In this document: one piece after another, positions 14,859 through 29,100 of the stretch
Layout of the letters: every line of letters starts with the position of its first letter
How positions within the stretch are numbered: the first letter of the stretch is position 1
Assembly (NCBI RefSeq): GCF_051014445.1
Contig: NC_135137.1
Coordinates: 12,215,501 to 12,279,500, forward strand
Reading direction: 5' to 3'
From: Colletes latitarsis
Lineage: Eukaryota; Arthropoda; Insecta; Hymenoptera; Colletidae
DNA length: 64,000 nucleotides
Translations under genes and position numbers: made by a program
Notes under the pieces: generated by a model
What the model was told of the DNA's origin: nothing
The model's input: only the letters and a program-made list of their open reading frames with translations
Databases searched by the model: none

Positions 14859-17590
14859 GAAACAGTCGACTAAGCTTGGTCACGATCAATATTTTAGAGG
14901 ATAACGCATGTTAGGTATAGGTTAGGTCTGGGATTTGGTCTCATCAGGCTTATACTTTCGCATATTTATCAATATTGTTGGCCAGATTCTGATCTTTTTT
15001 TTGCTTGGATCACGTAGTAATGGGGTACCACACTCAAACAGTCGATTAAACCTGGTTTCGATCAATGTTTTAGAGGATAACTCATGTTAGATCTGGGTTA
15101 GGTCTGGGATTTGCCCTCTTCAGTCTCATACTTTCGCATTCTTCACATACTTCTTGAACAGATCCTGGGCTTTTTCTGGTTGGGATCACATAGTAATGTG
15201 TTACCACACTCAAACAGTCGATTAAACCCGGTTTCCATCAATGTTTTAGAGGATAACTCATGTTAGGTCTGGGTTAGGTCTAGGATTTGCCGTCATCAGG
15301 CTCATACTTTCGCATATTTCTGATACTTGTAGGCCAGATTCTGGGCTTTTTCCGGTATGGGACACGTGGTAATGTGGTACGACACTGAAACAGTCAAATA
15401 AGCCTAGTCTGGGTCAACCTTTCAAAGGATAACGCATGTTAGGTATAGATTTGGTCTGGGATTTGCCCTCATCAGACTCATACTTCCGCATTCTTCACGT
15501 ACTTCTTGAACAGATCCTGGGTTTTTTCTGGTTGGGATCACGTTGTAATGTGGTACCACACTGAAACAGTCGACTAAACCTGGTCACGATCAATATCATA
15601 GCGGATAACGCATGTTAGGTCTTGGTTAGGTCTGGGATTTGCTCTCATCAGGCTCATACTTTCGCATATTTCTCATACTTGTTGGCCAGATCCAGGGCTT
15701 TTTCTGGTTTCGATCACGTTGTGATGTGGTACCACACAGACACAGTCGACTAAACCTGGTCACGATCAATATTTTAGAGGATAACGCATGTTAGGTACAG
15801 GTTAGGTCTGGGATGTGCTCTCATCAGGCTCATACGTTCGCATATTTCTCATACTTGATGGCCAGATTCTGGGCTTTCTCCGGTATGGGTCACGTAGTTA
15901 TGTGGTACCCCACTGAAACAGTCGACTAAACCTGGCCATGATCAATATTTTAGGGGATAACGCATGTTAGGCCTAGGTTAGGTCTGGGATTTGCACTCAT
16001 CAGTCTCATACTTTTGCATATTTCAGATACTTGATGGCCAGATTCTGGGCTTTTTTTGGCTTGGATCACGTAGTAATGGGGCACCACACTGAAACAGTCT
16101 ATTAAACCTGGTATCGATCAATATCTTAGAGGATAACGCATGTTAGGTCTAGGTTAGGTCTGGGATTTGCTCTCATCAGGCTCATACTTTCGCATATTTC
16201 TCATACTTATTGGCCAGATCCTGGGCTTTTTCTGGTTTGGATCACGTTGTAATGTGGTACCACACTGAAACAGTCGACTAAGCTTGGTCACGATCAATAT
16301 TTTAGAGGATAACGCATGTTAGGTATAGGTTAGGTCTGGGATTTGCTCTCATCAGGCTCATACTTTCGCATATTTATCAATCTTGTTGGCCAGATCCTGT
16401 GCTTCCACTGGTTTGGATCACGTAGTAATGTGGTACCACACTGAAACAGTCGACTAAACCTGGTCACGATCAATATTTTAGGGGATAACGCATGTTAGGT
16501 ATAGGTTAGGTCTGGGATTTGCTCTCATCAGGCTCATACTTTCGCATTCCACACATACTTCTTGAACAGATCCTGGGCTTTTTCTGGTTGGGATCACATA
16601 GTAATGTGTTACCACACTCAAACAGTCGATTAAACCTGGTTTCGATCAATGTTTTAGAGGATAACTCATGTTAGGTCTGGGTTAGGTCTAGGATTTGCCG
16701 TCATCAGGCTCATACTTTCGCATATTTCTCATACTTGTTGGCCAGATTCTGGGCTTTTTCCGGTATGGGACACGTGGTAATGTGGTACCACACTGAAACA
16801 GTCAATGAAGCCTAGTCTGGGTCAACATTTCAAAGGATAACGCATGTTAGGTATAGGTTAGGTCTGGGATTTGCTCTCATCAGACTCATACTTTCGCATA
16901 TTTCTCATACTTGATGGCCAGATTCTGGGCTTTTTCCGGTATGGGTCACGTCGTAATGTGGTACCACACTGAAACAGTCAATTAAGCCTAGTCAGGGTCA
17001 ACATTTCAAAGGATAACGTATGTTAGGTATAGATTTGGTTTGGGATTTGCCCTCATCAGACTCATACTTTCGCATTCTTCACGTACTTCTTGAACAGATC
17101 CTGGGTTTTTTCTGGTAGGGATCACGTTGCAATGTGGTACCACACTGAAACAGTCGACTAAACCTGGTCACGATCAATATTTTATGGGATTACGCATGTT
17201 AGGTATAGGTTAGGTCTGGGATTTGCTCTCATCAGGCTCATACTTTCGCATATTTATCAATCTTGTTGGCCAGATCCTCGGCTTCCACTGGTTTGGATCA
17301 CGTAGTAATGTGGTGCCACACTGAAACAGTCGACTAAACCTGGTCACGATCAATATTTTAGGGGATAACGCATGTTAGGTCTAGGTTAGGTCTGGGATTT
17401 GCACTCATCAGGCTCATACTTTCGCATATTTCTCATACTTGATGGCCAGATTCTGACCTTTCTCCGGTATGGGTCACGTAGTAATGTGGTACCACACTGA
17501 AACAGTCGACTAAACCTGGTCACGATCAATATTTCAGAGGATAACGCATGTTAGGTCTAGGTTAGGCCTGGGATTTGCACTCATCAGACT

Positions 17591-17755
17591 CATACTTTCG
17601 CATTCTTTACGTACTTCTTGAACAGATCCTGGGTTTTTTCTGGTTGGGATGTGGTACCACACTGAAACAGTCGACTAAACCTGGTCACGATCAATATTTT
17701 AGGGGATAACGCATGTTAGATATAGGTTAGGTCTGGGATTTGCTCTCATCAGGCT
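17591..17755. repeat. 165-bp monomer with 11-bp deletion (copy 2 of 4)
   Basis: It has the same GGTTGGGAT/GTGGTACC junction as the monomer at 6865 and the same preceding CATTCTTTACGTAC variant. The spacing between its CATAC and the next is 165 bp. Confidence 0.95.
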
Positions 17756-20572
17756 CATACTTTCGCATTCTTCACATACTTCTTGAACAGATCCTGGGCT
17801 TTTTCTGGTTGGGATCACATAGTAATGTGTTACCACACTCAAACAGTCGATTAAACCCGGTTTCCATCAATGCTTTAGAGGATAACTCATGTTAGGTCTG
17901 GGTTAGGTCTAGGATTTGCCGTCATCAGGCTCATACTTTCGCATATTTCTCATACCTGTTGGCCAGATCCTGGGCTCATTCTGGTTTGGATCACGTTGTA
18001 ATGTGGTACCACACTGAAACAGTCGACTCAGCTTGCTCACGATCAATATTTTAGAGGATAACGCATGATAGGTATAGGTTAGGTCTGGGATTTGCTCTCA
18101 TCAGGCTCATACTTTCGCATATTTATCAATATTGTTGGCCAGATCCTGGGCTTCCACTGGTTTGGATCACGTAGTAATGTGGTACCACACTGAAACAGTC
18201 GACTAAACCTGGTCACGATCAATATTTTAGGGGATAACGCATGTTAGATATAGGTTAGGTCTGGGATTTGCTCTCATCAGGGTCATACTTTCGCATTCTT
18301 CACATACTTCTTGAACAGATCCTGGGCTTTTTCTGGTTGGGATCACATAGTAATGTGTTACCACACTCAAACAGTCGATTAAACCCGGTTTCCATCAATG
18401 TTTTAGAGGATAACTCATGTTAGGTCTGGGTTAGGTCTAGGATTTGCCGTCATCAGGCTCATACTTTCGCATATTTCTGATACTTGTTGGCCAGATTCTG
18501 GGCTTTTCCCGGTATGGGACACGTGGTAATGTGGTACGACACTGAAACAGTCAAATAAGCCTAGTCTGGGTCAACATTTCAAAGGATAACGCATGTTAGG
18601 TATAGGTTAGGTCTGGGATTTGCTCTCATCAGGCTCATACTTTCGCATATTTCTCATACTTGATGGCCAGATTCTGGGCTTTTTCCGGTATGGGTCACGT
18701 GGTAATGTGGTACCACAATGAAACAGTCAATTAAGCCTAGTCTGGGTCAACCTTTCAAAGGATAACGCATGTTAGGTATAGATTTGGTCTGGGATTTGCC
18801 CTCATCAGACCCATACTTCCGCATTCTTCACGTACTTCTTGAACAGATCCTGGGTTTTTTCTGGTTGGGATCACGTTGTAATGTGGTACCACACTGAAAC
18901 AGTCGACTAAACCTGGTCACGATCAATATCATAGCGGATAACGCATGTTAGGTCTAGGTTAGGTCTGGGATTTGCTCTCATCAGGCTCATACGTTCGCAT
19001 ATTTCTCATACTTGATGGCCAGATTCTGGGCTTTCTCCGGTATGGGTCACGTTGTGATGTGGTACCACACAGACACAGTCGACTAAACCTGGTCACGATC
19101 AATATCATAGCGGATAACGCATGTTAGGTCTAGGTTAGGTCTGGGATTTGCTCTCATCAGGCTCATACTTTCGCATATTTCTCATACTTGTTGGCCAGAT
19201 CCTGGGCTTTTTCTGGTTTGGATCACGTTGTAATGTGGTACCACACTGAAACAGTCGACTAAGCTTGGTCACGATCAATATTTTAGAGGATAACGCATGT
19301 TAGGTATAGGTTAGGTCTGGGATTTGCTCTCATCAGGCTCATACTTTCGCATATTTATCAATCTCGTTGGCCAGATCCTGTGCTTCCACTGGTTTGGATC
19401 ACGTAGTAATGTGGTACCACATTGAAACAGTCGACTAAACCTGGTCACGATCAATATTTTAGGGGATAACGCATGTTAGGTATAGGTTAGGTCCTGGGAT
19501 TTGCTCTCATCAGGCTCATACTTTCGCATTCTTCACATACTTCTTGAACAGATCCTGGGCTTTTTCTGGTTGGGATCACATAGTAATGTGTTACCACACT
19601 CAAACAGTCGATTAAACCTGGTTTCGATCAATGTTTTAGAGGATAACTCATGTTAGGTCTGGGTTAGGTCTAGGATTTGCCATCATCAGGCTCATACTTT
19701 CGCATATTTCTCATACTTGTTGGCCAGATTCTGGGCTTTTTCCGGTATGGGACACGTGGTAATGTGGTACCACACTGAAACAGTCAATGAAGCCTAGTCT
19801 GGGTCAACATTTCAAAGGATAACGCATGTTAGGTATAGGTTAGGTCTGGGATTTGCTCTCATCAGACTCATACTTTCGCATATTTCTCATACTTGATGGC
19901 CAGATTCTGGGCTTTTTCCGGTATGGGTCACGTGGTAATGTGGTACCACACTGAAACAGTCAATTAAGCCTAGTCTGGGTCAACATTTCAAAGGATAACG
20001 CATGTTAGGTATAGATTTGGTTTGGGATTTGCCCTCATCAGACTCATACTTTCGCATTCTTCACGTAGTTCTTGAACAGGTCCTGGGTTTTTTCTGGTAG
20101 GGATCACGTTGCAATGTGGTACCACACTGAATCAGTCGACTAAACCTGGTCACGATCAATATTTTATGGGATTACGCATGTTAGGTATAGGTTAGGTCTG
20201 GGATTTGCGCTCATCAGGCTCATACTTCCGCATATTTATCAATCTTGTTGGCCAGATCCTCGGCTTCCACTGGTTTGGATCACGTAGTAATGTGGTGCCA
20301 CACTGAAACAGTCGACTAAACCTGGTCACGATCAATATTTTAGGGGATAACGCATGTTAGGTCTAGGTTAGGTCTGGGATTTGCACTCATCAGGCTCATA
20401 CTTTCGCATATTTCTCATACTTGATGGCCAGATTCTGACCTTTCTCCGGTATGGGTCACGTAGTAATGTGGTACCACACTGAAACAGTCGACTAAACCTG
20501 GTCACGATCAATATTTCAGAGGATAACGCATGTTAGGTCTAGGTTAGGCCTGGGATTTGCACTCATCAGACT

Positions 20573-20737
20573 CATACTTTCGCATTCTTTACGTACTTCT
20601 TGAACAGATCCTGGGTTTTTTCTGGTTGGGATGTGGTACCACACTGAAACAGTCGACTAAACCTGGTCACGATCAATATTTTAGGGGATAACGCATGTTA
20701 GATATAGGTTAGGTCTGGGATTTGCTCTCATCAGGCT
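20573..20737. repeat. 165-bp monomer with 11-bp deletion (copy 3 of 4)
   Basis: The junction and flanking variants match copies 1 and 2. It lies 2,982 bp after copy 2, which is 17 monomers minus 10 bp (one 11-bp loss and the +1 base near 19491). Confidence 0.95.
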
Positions 20738-23700
20738 CATACTTTCGCATTCTTCACATACTTCTTGAACAGATCCTGGGCTTTTTCTGGTTGGGATCAC
20801 ATAGTAATGTGTTACCGCACTCAAACAGTCGATTAAACCCGGTTTCCATCAATGTTTTAGAGGATAACTCATGTTAGGTCTGGGTTAGGTCTAGGATTTG
20901 CCGTCATCAGGCTCATACTTTCGCATATTTCTCATACCTGTTGGCCAGATCCTGGGCTCATTCTGGTTTGGATCACGTTGTAATGTGGTACCACACTGAA
21001 ACAGTCGACTCAGCTTGCTCACGATCAATATTTTAGAGGATAACGCATGTTAGGTATAGGTTAGGTCTGGGATTTGCTCTCATCAGGCTCATACTTTCGC
21101 ATATTTCTCATACTTGATGGCCAGATTCTGGGCTTTTTCCGGTATGGGTCACGTGGTAATGTGGTACCACACTGAAACAGTCAATTAAGCCTAGTCTGGG
21201 TCAACCTTTCAAAGGATAACGCATGTTAGGTATAGATTTGGTCTGGGATTTGCCCTCATCAGACCCATACTTCCGCATTCTTCACGTACTTCTTGAACAG
21301 ATCCTGGGTTTTTTCTGGTTGGGATCACGTTGTAATGTGGTACCACACTGAAACAGTCGACTAAACCTGGTCACGATCAATATCATAGCGGATAACGCAT
21401 GTTAGGTCTAGGTTAGGTCTGGGATTTGCTCTCATCAGGCTCATACGTTCGCATATTTCTCATACTTGATGGCCAGATTCTGGGCTTTCTCCGGTATGGG
21501 TCACGTTGTGATGTGGTACCACACAGACACAGTCGACTAAACCTGGTCACGATCAATATTTTAGGGGATAACGCATGTTAGGCCTAGGTTAGGTCTGGGA
21601 TTTGCACTCATCAGTCTCATACTTTTGCATATTTCAGATACTTGATGGCCAGATTCTGGGCTTTTTTTGGCTCAGATCACGTAGTAATGGGGCACCACAC
21701 TGAAACAGTCTATTAAACCTGGTATCGATCAATATCTTAGAGGATAACGCATGTGAGGTCTAGGTTAGGTCTGGGATTTGCTCTCATCAGGCTCATACTT
21801 TCGCATATTTCTCATACTTGTTGGCCAGATCCTGGGCTTTTTCTGGTTTGGATCACGTTGTAATGTGGTACCACACTGAAACAGTCGACTAAGCTTGGTC
21901 ACGATCAATATTTTAGAGGATAACGCATGTTAGGTACAGGTTAGGTCTGGGATGTGCTCTCATCAGGCTCATACGTTCGCATATTTCTCATACTTGATGG
22001 CCAGATTCTGGGCTTTCTCCGGTATGGGTCACGTAGTTATGTGGTACCCCACTGAAACAGTCGACTAAACCTGGTCATGATCAATATTTTAGGGGATAAC
22101 GCATGTTAGGCCTAGGTTAGGTCTGGGATTTGCACTCATCAGTCTCATACTTTTGCATATTTCAGATACTTGATGGCCAGATTCTGGGCTTTTTTTGGCT
22201 TAGATCACGTAGTAATGGGGCGCCACACTGAAACAGTCTATTAAACCTGGTATCGATCAATATCTTAGAGGATAACGCATGTTAGGTCTAGGTTAGGTCT
22301 GGGATTTGCTCTCATCAGGCTCATACTTTCGCATATTTATCAATCTTGTTGGCCAGATCCTGTGCTTCCACTGGTTTGGATCACGTAGTAATGTGGTACC
22401 ACACTGAAACAGTCGACTAAACCTGGTCACGATCAATATTTTAGGGGATAACGCATGTTAGGTATAGGTTAGGTCTGGGATTTGCTCTCATCAGGCTCAT
22501 ACTTTCGCATTCTTCACATACTTCTTGAACAGATCCTGGGCTTTTTCTGGTTGGGATCACATAGTAATGTGTTACCACACTCAAACAGTCGATTAAACCT
22601 GGTTTCGATCAATGTTTTAGAGGATAACTCATGTTAGGTCTGGGTTAGGTCTAGGATTTGCCGTCATCAGGCTCATACTTTCGCATATTTCTCATACTTG
22701 TTGGCCAGATTCTGGGCTTTTTCCGGTATGGGACACGTGGTAATGTGGTACCACACTGAAACAGTCAATGAAGCCTAGTCTGGGTCAACATTTCAAAGGA
22801 TAACGCATGTTAGGTATAGGTTAGGTCTGGGATTTGCTCTCATCAGACTCATACTTTCGCATATTTCTCATACTTGATGGCCAGATTCTGGGCTTTTTCC
22901 GGTATGGGTCACGTGGTAATGTGGTACCACACTGAAACAGTCAATACAGCCTAGTCTGGGTCAACATTTCAAAGGATAACGCATGTTAGGTATAGATTTG
23001 GTTTGGGATTTGCCCTCATCAGACTCATACTTTCGCATTCTTCACGTACTTCTTGAACAGATCCTGGGTTTTTTGTTGTAGGGATCACGTTGTAATGTGG
23101 TACCACACTGAAACAGTCGACTAAACCTGGTCACGATCAATATTTTATGGGATAACGCATGTTAGGTATAGGTTAGGTCTGGGATTTGCTCTCATCAGGC
23201 TCATACTTTCGCATATTTATCAATCTTGTTGGCCAGATCCTCGGCTTCCACTGGTTTGGATCACGTAGTAATGTGGTGCCACACTGAAACAGTCGACTAT
23301 ACCTGGTCACGATCAATATTTTAGGGGATAACGCATGTTAGGTCTAGGTTAGGTATGGGATTTGCACTCATCAGGCTCATACTTTCGCATATTTCTCATA
23401 CTTGATGGCCAGATTCTGATCTTTTTTTTGCTTGGATCACGTAGTAATGGGGTACCACACTCAAACAGTCGATTAAACCTGGTTTCGATCAATGTTTTAG
23501 AGGATAACTCATGTTAGGTCTGGGTTAGGTCTAGGATTTGCCCTCATCAGGCTCATACTTTCGCATATTTCTCATACCTGTTGGCCAGATCCTGGGCTCT
23601 TTCTGGTTTGGATCACGTTGTAATGTGGTTGCCACACTGAAACAGTCGACTAAGCTTGCTCACGATCAATATTTTAGAGGATAACGCATGATAGGTATAG

Positions 23701-26018
23701 GTTAGGTCTGGGATTTGCTCTCATCAGGCTCATACTTTCGCATATTTCTCATACTTGTTGGCCAGATCCTGGGCTCTTTCTGGTTTGGATCACGTTGTAA
23801 TGTGGTACCACACTGAAACAGTCGACTAAGCTTGGTCACGATCAATATTTTAGAGGATAACGCATGTTAGGTATAGGTTAGGTCTGGGATTTGCTCTCAT
23901 CAGGCTCATACTTTCGCATATTTATCAATATTGTTGGCCAGATCCTGGGCTTCCACTGGTTTGGATCACGTAGTAATGTGGTACCACACTGAAACAGTCG
24001 ACTAAACCTGGTCACGATCAATATTTTAGGGGATAACTCATGTTAGATATAGGTTAGGTCTGGGATTTGCTCCCATCAGGCTCATACTTTCGCATTCTTC
24101 ACATACTTCTTGAACAGATCCTGGGCTTTTTCTGGTTGGGATCACATAGTAATGTGTTACCACACTCAAACAGTCGATTAAACCCGGTTTCCATCAATGT
24201 TTTAGAGGATAACTCATGTTAGGTCTGGGTTAGGACTAGGATTTGCCGTCATCAGACTCATACTTTCGCATATTTCTGATACTTGTTGGCCAGATTCTGG
24301 GCTTTTTCCGGTATGGGACACGTGGTAATGTGGTACGACACTGAAACAGTCAAATAAGCCTAGTCTGGGTCAACCTTTCAAAGGATAACGCATGTTAGGT
24401 ATAGGTTAGGTCTGGGATTTGCTCTCATCAGGCTCATACTTTCGCATATTTCTCATACTTGATGGCCAGATTCTGGGCTTTTTCCGGTATGGGTCACGTG
24501 GTAATGTGGTACCACACTGCAACAGTCAATTAAGCCTAGTCTGGGTCAACCTTTCAAAGGATAACGCATGTTAGGTATAGATTTGGTCTGGGATTTGCCC
24601 TCATCAGACTCATACTTTCGCATATTTCTGATACTTGATGGCCAGATTCTGATCTTTTTTTTGCTTGGATCACGTAGTAATGGGGTACCACACTCAAACA
24701 GTCGATTAAACCTGGTTTCGATCAATGTTTTAGAGGATAACTCATGTTAGGTCTGGGTTAGGTCTAGGATTTGCCCTCATCAGGCTCATACTTTCGCATA
24801 TTTCTCATACCTGTTGGCCAGATCCTGGGCTCTTTCTGGTTTGGATCACGTTGTAATGTGGTACCACACTGAAACAGTCGACTAAGCTTGCTCACGATCA
24901 ATATTTTAGAGGATAACGCATGATAGGTATAGGTTAGGTCTGGGATTTGCTCTCATCAGGCTCATACTTTCGCATATTTCTCATACTTGTTGGCCAGATC
25001 CTGGGCTCTTTCTGGTTTGGATCACGTTGTAATGTGGTACCACACTGAAACAGTCGACTAAGCTTGGTCACGATCAATATTTTAGAGGATAACGCATGTT
25101 AGGTATAGGTTAGGTCTGGGATTTGCTCTCATCAGGCTCATACTTTCGCATATTTATCAATATTGTTGGCCAGATCCTGGGCTTCCACTGGTTTGGATCA
25201 CGTAGTAATGTGGTACCACACTGAAACAGTCGACTAAACCTGGTCACGATCAATATTTTAGGGGATAACGCATGTTAGATATAGGTTAGGTCTGGGATTT
25301 GCTCCCATCAGGCTCATACTTTCGCATTCTTCACATACTTCTTGAACAGATCCTGGGCTTTTTCTGGTTGGGATCACATAGTAATGTGTTACCACACTCA
25401 AACAGTCGATTAAACCCGGTTTCCATCAATGTTTTAGAGGATAACTCATGTTAGGTCTGGGTTAGGTCTAGGATTTGCCGTCATCAGGCTCATACTTTCG
25501 CATATTTCTCATACTTCTTGTACAGATCCTGGGCTTTTTCTGGTTGGGATCACATAGTAATGTGTTACCACACTCAAACAGTCGATTGAACCTGGTTTCG
25601 ATCAATGTTTTAGAGGATAACTCATGTTAGGTCTGGGTTAGGTCTAGGATTTGCCGTCATCAGGCTCATACTTTCGCATATTTCTCATACTTGTTGGCCA
25701 GATTCTGGGCTTTTTCCGGTATGGGTCACGTGGTAATGTGGTACCACACTGAAACAGTCAATTAAGCCTAGTCTGGGTCAACATTTCAAAGGATAACGCA
25801 TGTTAGGTATAGATTTGGTTTGGGATTTGCCCTCATCAGACTCATACTTTCGCATTCTTCACGTACTTCTTGAACAGATCCTGGGTTTTTTCTGGTAGGG
25901 ATCACGTTGTAATGTGGTACCACACTGAAACAGTCGACTAAACCTGGTCACGATCAATATTTCAGAGGATAACGCATGTTAGGTCTAGGTTAGGCCTGGG
26001 ATTTGCACTCATCAGACT

Positions 26019-26183
26019 CATACTTTCGCATTCCTTACGTACTTCTTGAACAGATCCTGGGTTTTTTCTGGTTGGGATGTGGTACCACACTGAAACAGTC
26101 GACTAAACCTGGTCACGATCAATATTTTAGGGGATACCGCATGTTAGATATAGGTTAGGTCTGGGATTTGCTCTCATCAGGCT
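26019..26183. repeat. 165-bp monomer with 11-bp deletion (copy 4 of 4)
   Basis: It has the same 11-bp deletion junction. The start reads CATTCCTTACGTAC, one base different from the other three copies (CATTCTTTACGTAC). Confidence 0.95.
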
Positions 26184-29100
26184 CATACTTTCGCATTCTT
26201 CACATACTTCTTGAACAGATCCTGGGCTTTTTCTGGTTGGGATCACATAGTAATGTGTTACCACACTCAAACAGTCGATTAAACCCGGTTTCCATCAATG
26301 TTTTAGAGGATAACTCATGTTAGGTCTGAGTTAGGTCTAGGATTTGCCGTCATCAGGCTCACACTTTCGCATATTTCTCATACCTGTTGGCCAGATCCTG
26401 GGCTCTTTCTGGTTTGGATCACGTTGTAATGTGGTACCACACTGAAACAGTCGACTAAGCTTGGTCACGATCAATATTTTAGAGGATAACGCATGATAGG
26501 TATAGGTTAGGTCTGGGATTCGCTCTCATCGGGCTCATACTTTCGCATATTTATCAATATTGTTGGCCAGATCCTGGGCTTCCACTGGTTTGGATCACGT
26601 AGTAATGTGGTACCACACTGAAACAGTCGACTAAACCTGGTCACGATCAATATTTTAGGGGATAACGCATGTTAGATATGGGTTAGGTCTGGGATTTGCT
26701 CTCATCAGGCTCATACTTTCGCATTCTTCACATACTTCTTGAACAGATCCTGGGCTTTTTCTGGTTGGGATCACATAGTAATGTGTTACCACACTCAAAC
26801 AGTCGATTAAACCCGGTTTCCATCAATGTTTTAGAGGATAACTCATGTTAGGTCTGGGTTAGGTCTAGGATTTGCCGTCATAGGCTCATACTTTCGCATA
26901 TTTCTGATACTTGTTGGCCTTCTGGGCTTTTTCCGGTATGGGACACGTGGTAATGTGGTACGACACTGAAACAGTCAAATAAGCCTAGTCTGGGTCAACA
27001 TTTCAAAGGATAACGCATGTTAGGTATAGGTTAGGTCTGGGATTTGCTCTCATCAGGCTCATACTTTCGCATATTTCTCATACTTGATGGCCAGATTCTG
27101 GGCTTTTTCCGGTATGGGTCATGTGGTAATGTGGTACCACACTGAAACAGTCAATTAAGCCTAGTCTGGGTCAACCTTTCAAAGGATAACGCATGTTAGG
27201 TATAGATTTGGTCTGGGATTTGCCCTCATCAGACCCATACTTCCGCATTCTTCACGTACTTTTTGAACAGATCCTGGGTTTTTTCTGGTTGGGATCACGT
27301 TGTAATGTGGTACCACACTGAAACAGTCGACTAAACCTGGTCACGATCAATATCATAGCGGATAACGCATGTTAGGTCTAGGTTAGGTCTGGGATTTGCT
27401 CTCATCAGGCTCATACGTTCGCATATTTCTCATACTTGATGGCCAGATTCTGGGCTTTCTCCGGTATGGGTCACGTTGTGATGTGGTACCACACAGACAC
27501 AGTCGACTAAACCTGGTCACGATCAATATTTTAGGGGATAACGCATGTTAGGCCTAGGTTAGGTCTGGGATTTGCACTCATCAGTCTGATACTTTTGCAT
27601 ATTTCAGATACTTGATGGCCAGATTCTGGGCTTTTTTTGGCTTAGATCACGTAGTAATGGGGCACCACACTGAAACAGTCTATTAAACCTGGTATCGATC
27701 AATATCTTAGAGGATAACGCATGTTAGGTCTAGGTTAGGTCTGGGATTTGCTCTCATCAGGCTCATACTTTCGCATATTTCTCATACTTGTTGGCCAGAT
27801 CCTGGGCTCTTTCTGGTTTGGATCACGTTGTAATGTGGTACCACACTGAAACAGTCGACTAAGCTTGGTCACGATCAATATTTTAGAGGATAACGCATGT
27901 TAGGTATAGGTTAGGTCTGGGATTTGCTCCCATCAGGCTCATACTTTCGCATTCTTCACATACTTCTTGAACAGATCCTGGGCTTTTTCTGGTTGGGATC
28001 ACATAGTAATGTGTTACCACACTCAAACACTCGATTAAACCCGGTTTCTATCAATGTTTTAGAGGATAACTCATGTTAGGTCTGGGTTAGGTCTAGGATT
28101 TGCCGTCATCAGGCTCATACTTTCGCATATTTCTGATACTTGTTGGCCAGATTCTGGGCTTTTTCCGGTATGGGACACGTGGTAATGTGGTACGACACTG
28201 AAACAGTCAATTAAGCCTAGTCTGGGTCAACATTTCAAAGGATAACGCATGTTAGGTATAGGTTAGGTCTGGGATTTGCTCTCATCAGGCTCATACTTTC
28301 GCATATTTCTCATACTTGTTGGCCAGATTCTGGGCTTCTTCCGGTATGGGACACGTGGTAATGTGGTACCACACTGACACAGTCATTTAAACCTGGTTTC
28401 GATCAATATTTTAGACGATAACACATGCTAGGTCTGGGTTAGGTCTGGGATTTGCACTCATCAGGCTCATACTTTCGCATATTTGTGATACTTGAGGGCC
28501 AGATTCTGGGCTTTTTTTGGCTTGGATCACGTAGTAAAGTGGTACCACACTGAAACAGTCGACTAAACCTGGTCTCGATCAATATTTCAGAGGATATCGC
28601 ATGAGATGTCTGGGTTAGGTCTGGGATTTGCCCTCTTCAGTCTCATACTTTCCATTCTACACATACTTCTTGAACAGATCCTGGGTTTTTTCTGGTCCGG
28701 ATCACATAGTAATGTGTTACCACACTGAAACAGTCGACTAAACCTGGTCACGATCAATATTTTAGGGGATAACGCATGTTAGGTCTAGGTTAGGTCTGGG
28801 ATTTGCACTCATCAGGCTCATACTTTCGCATTCTTCACATACTTCTTGAACTGATCCTGGGTTTTTTCTGGTTCGGATCACATAGTATTGTGGTACCACA
28901 CTGAAACAGTCGACTAAACCTGGTCTCGATCAACATTTCAAAGGATAACGCATGTTAGGTATAGGTTAGGTCTGGGATTTGCTCTCATCTGGCTCATATT
29001 TTCGCATATTTATCAATCTTGTTGGCCAGATCCTGGGCTTCCACTGGCTTGGATCAGATAGTAATGTGGTACCACAATGGGACAGTCAATTAAACCTGGT

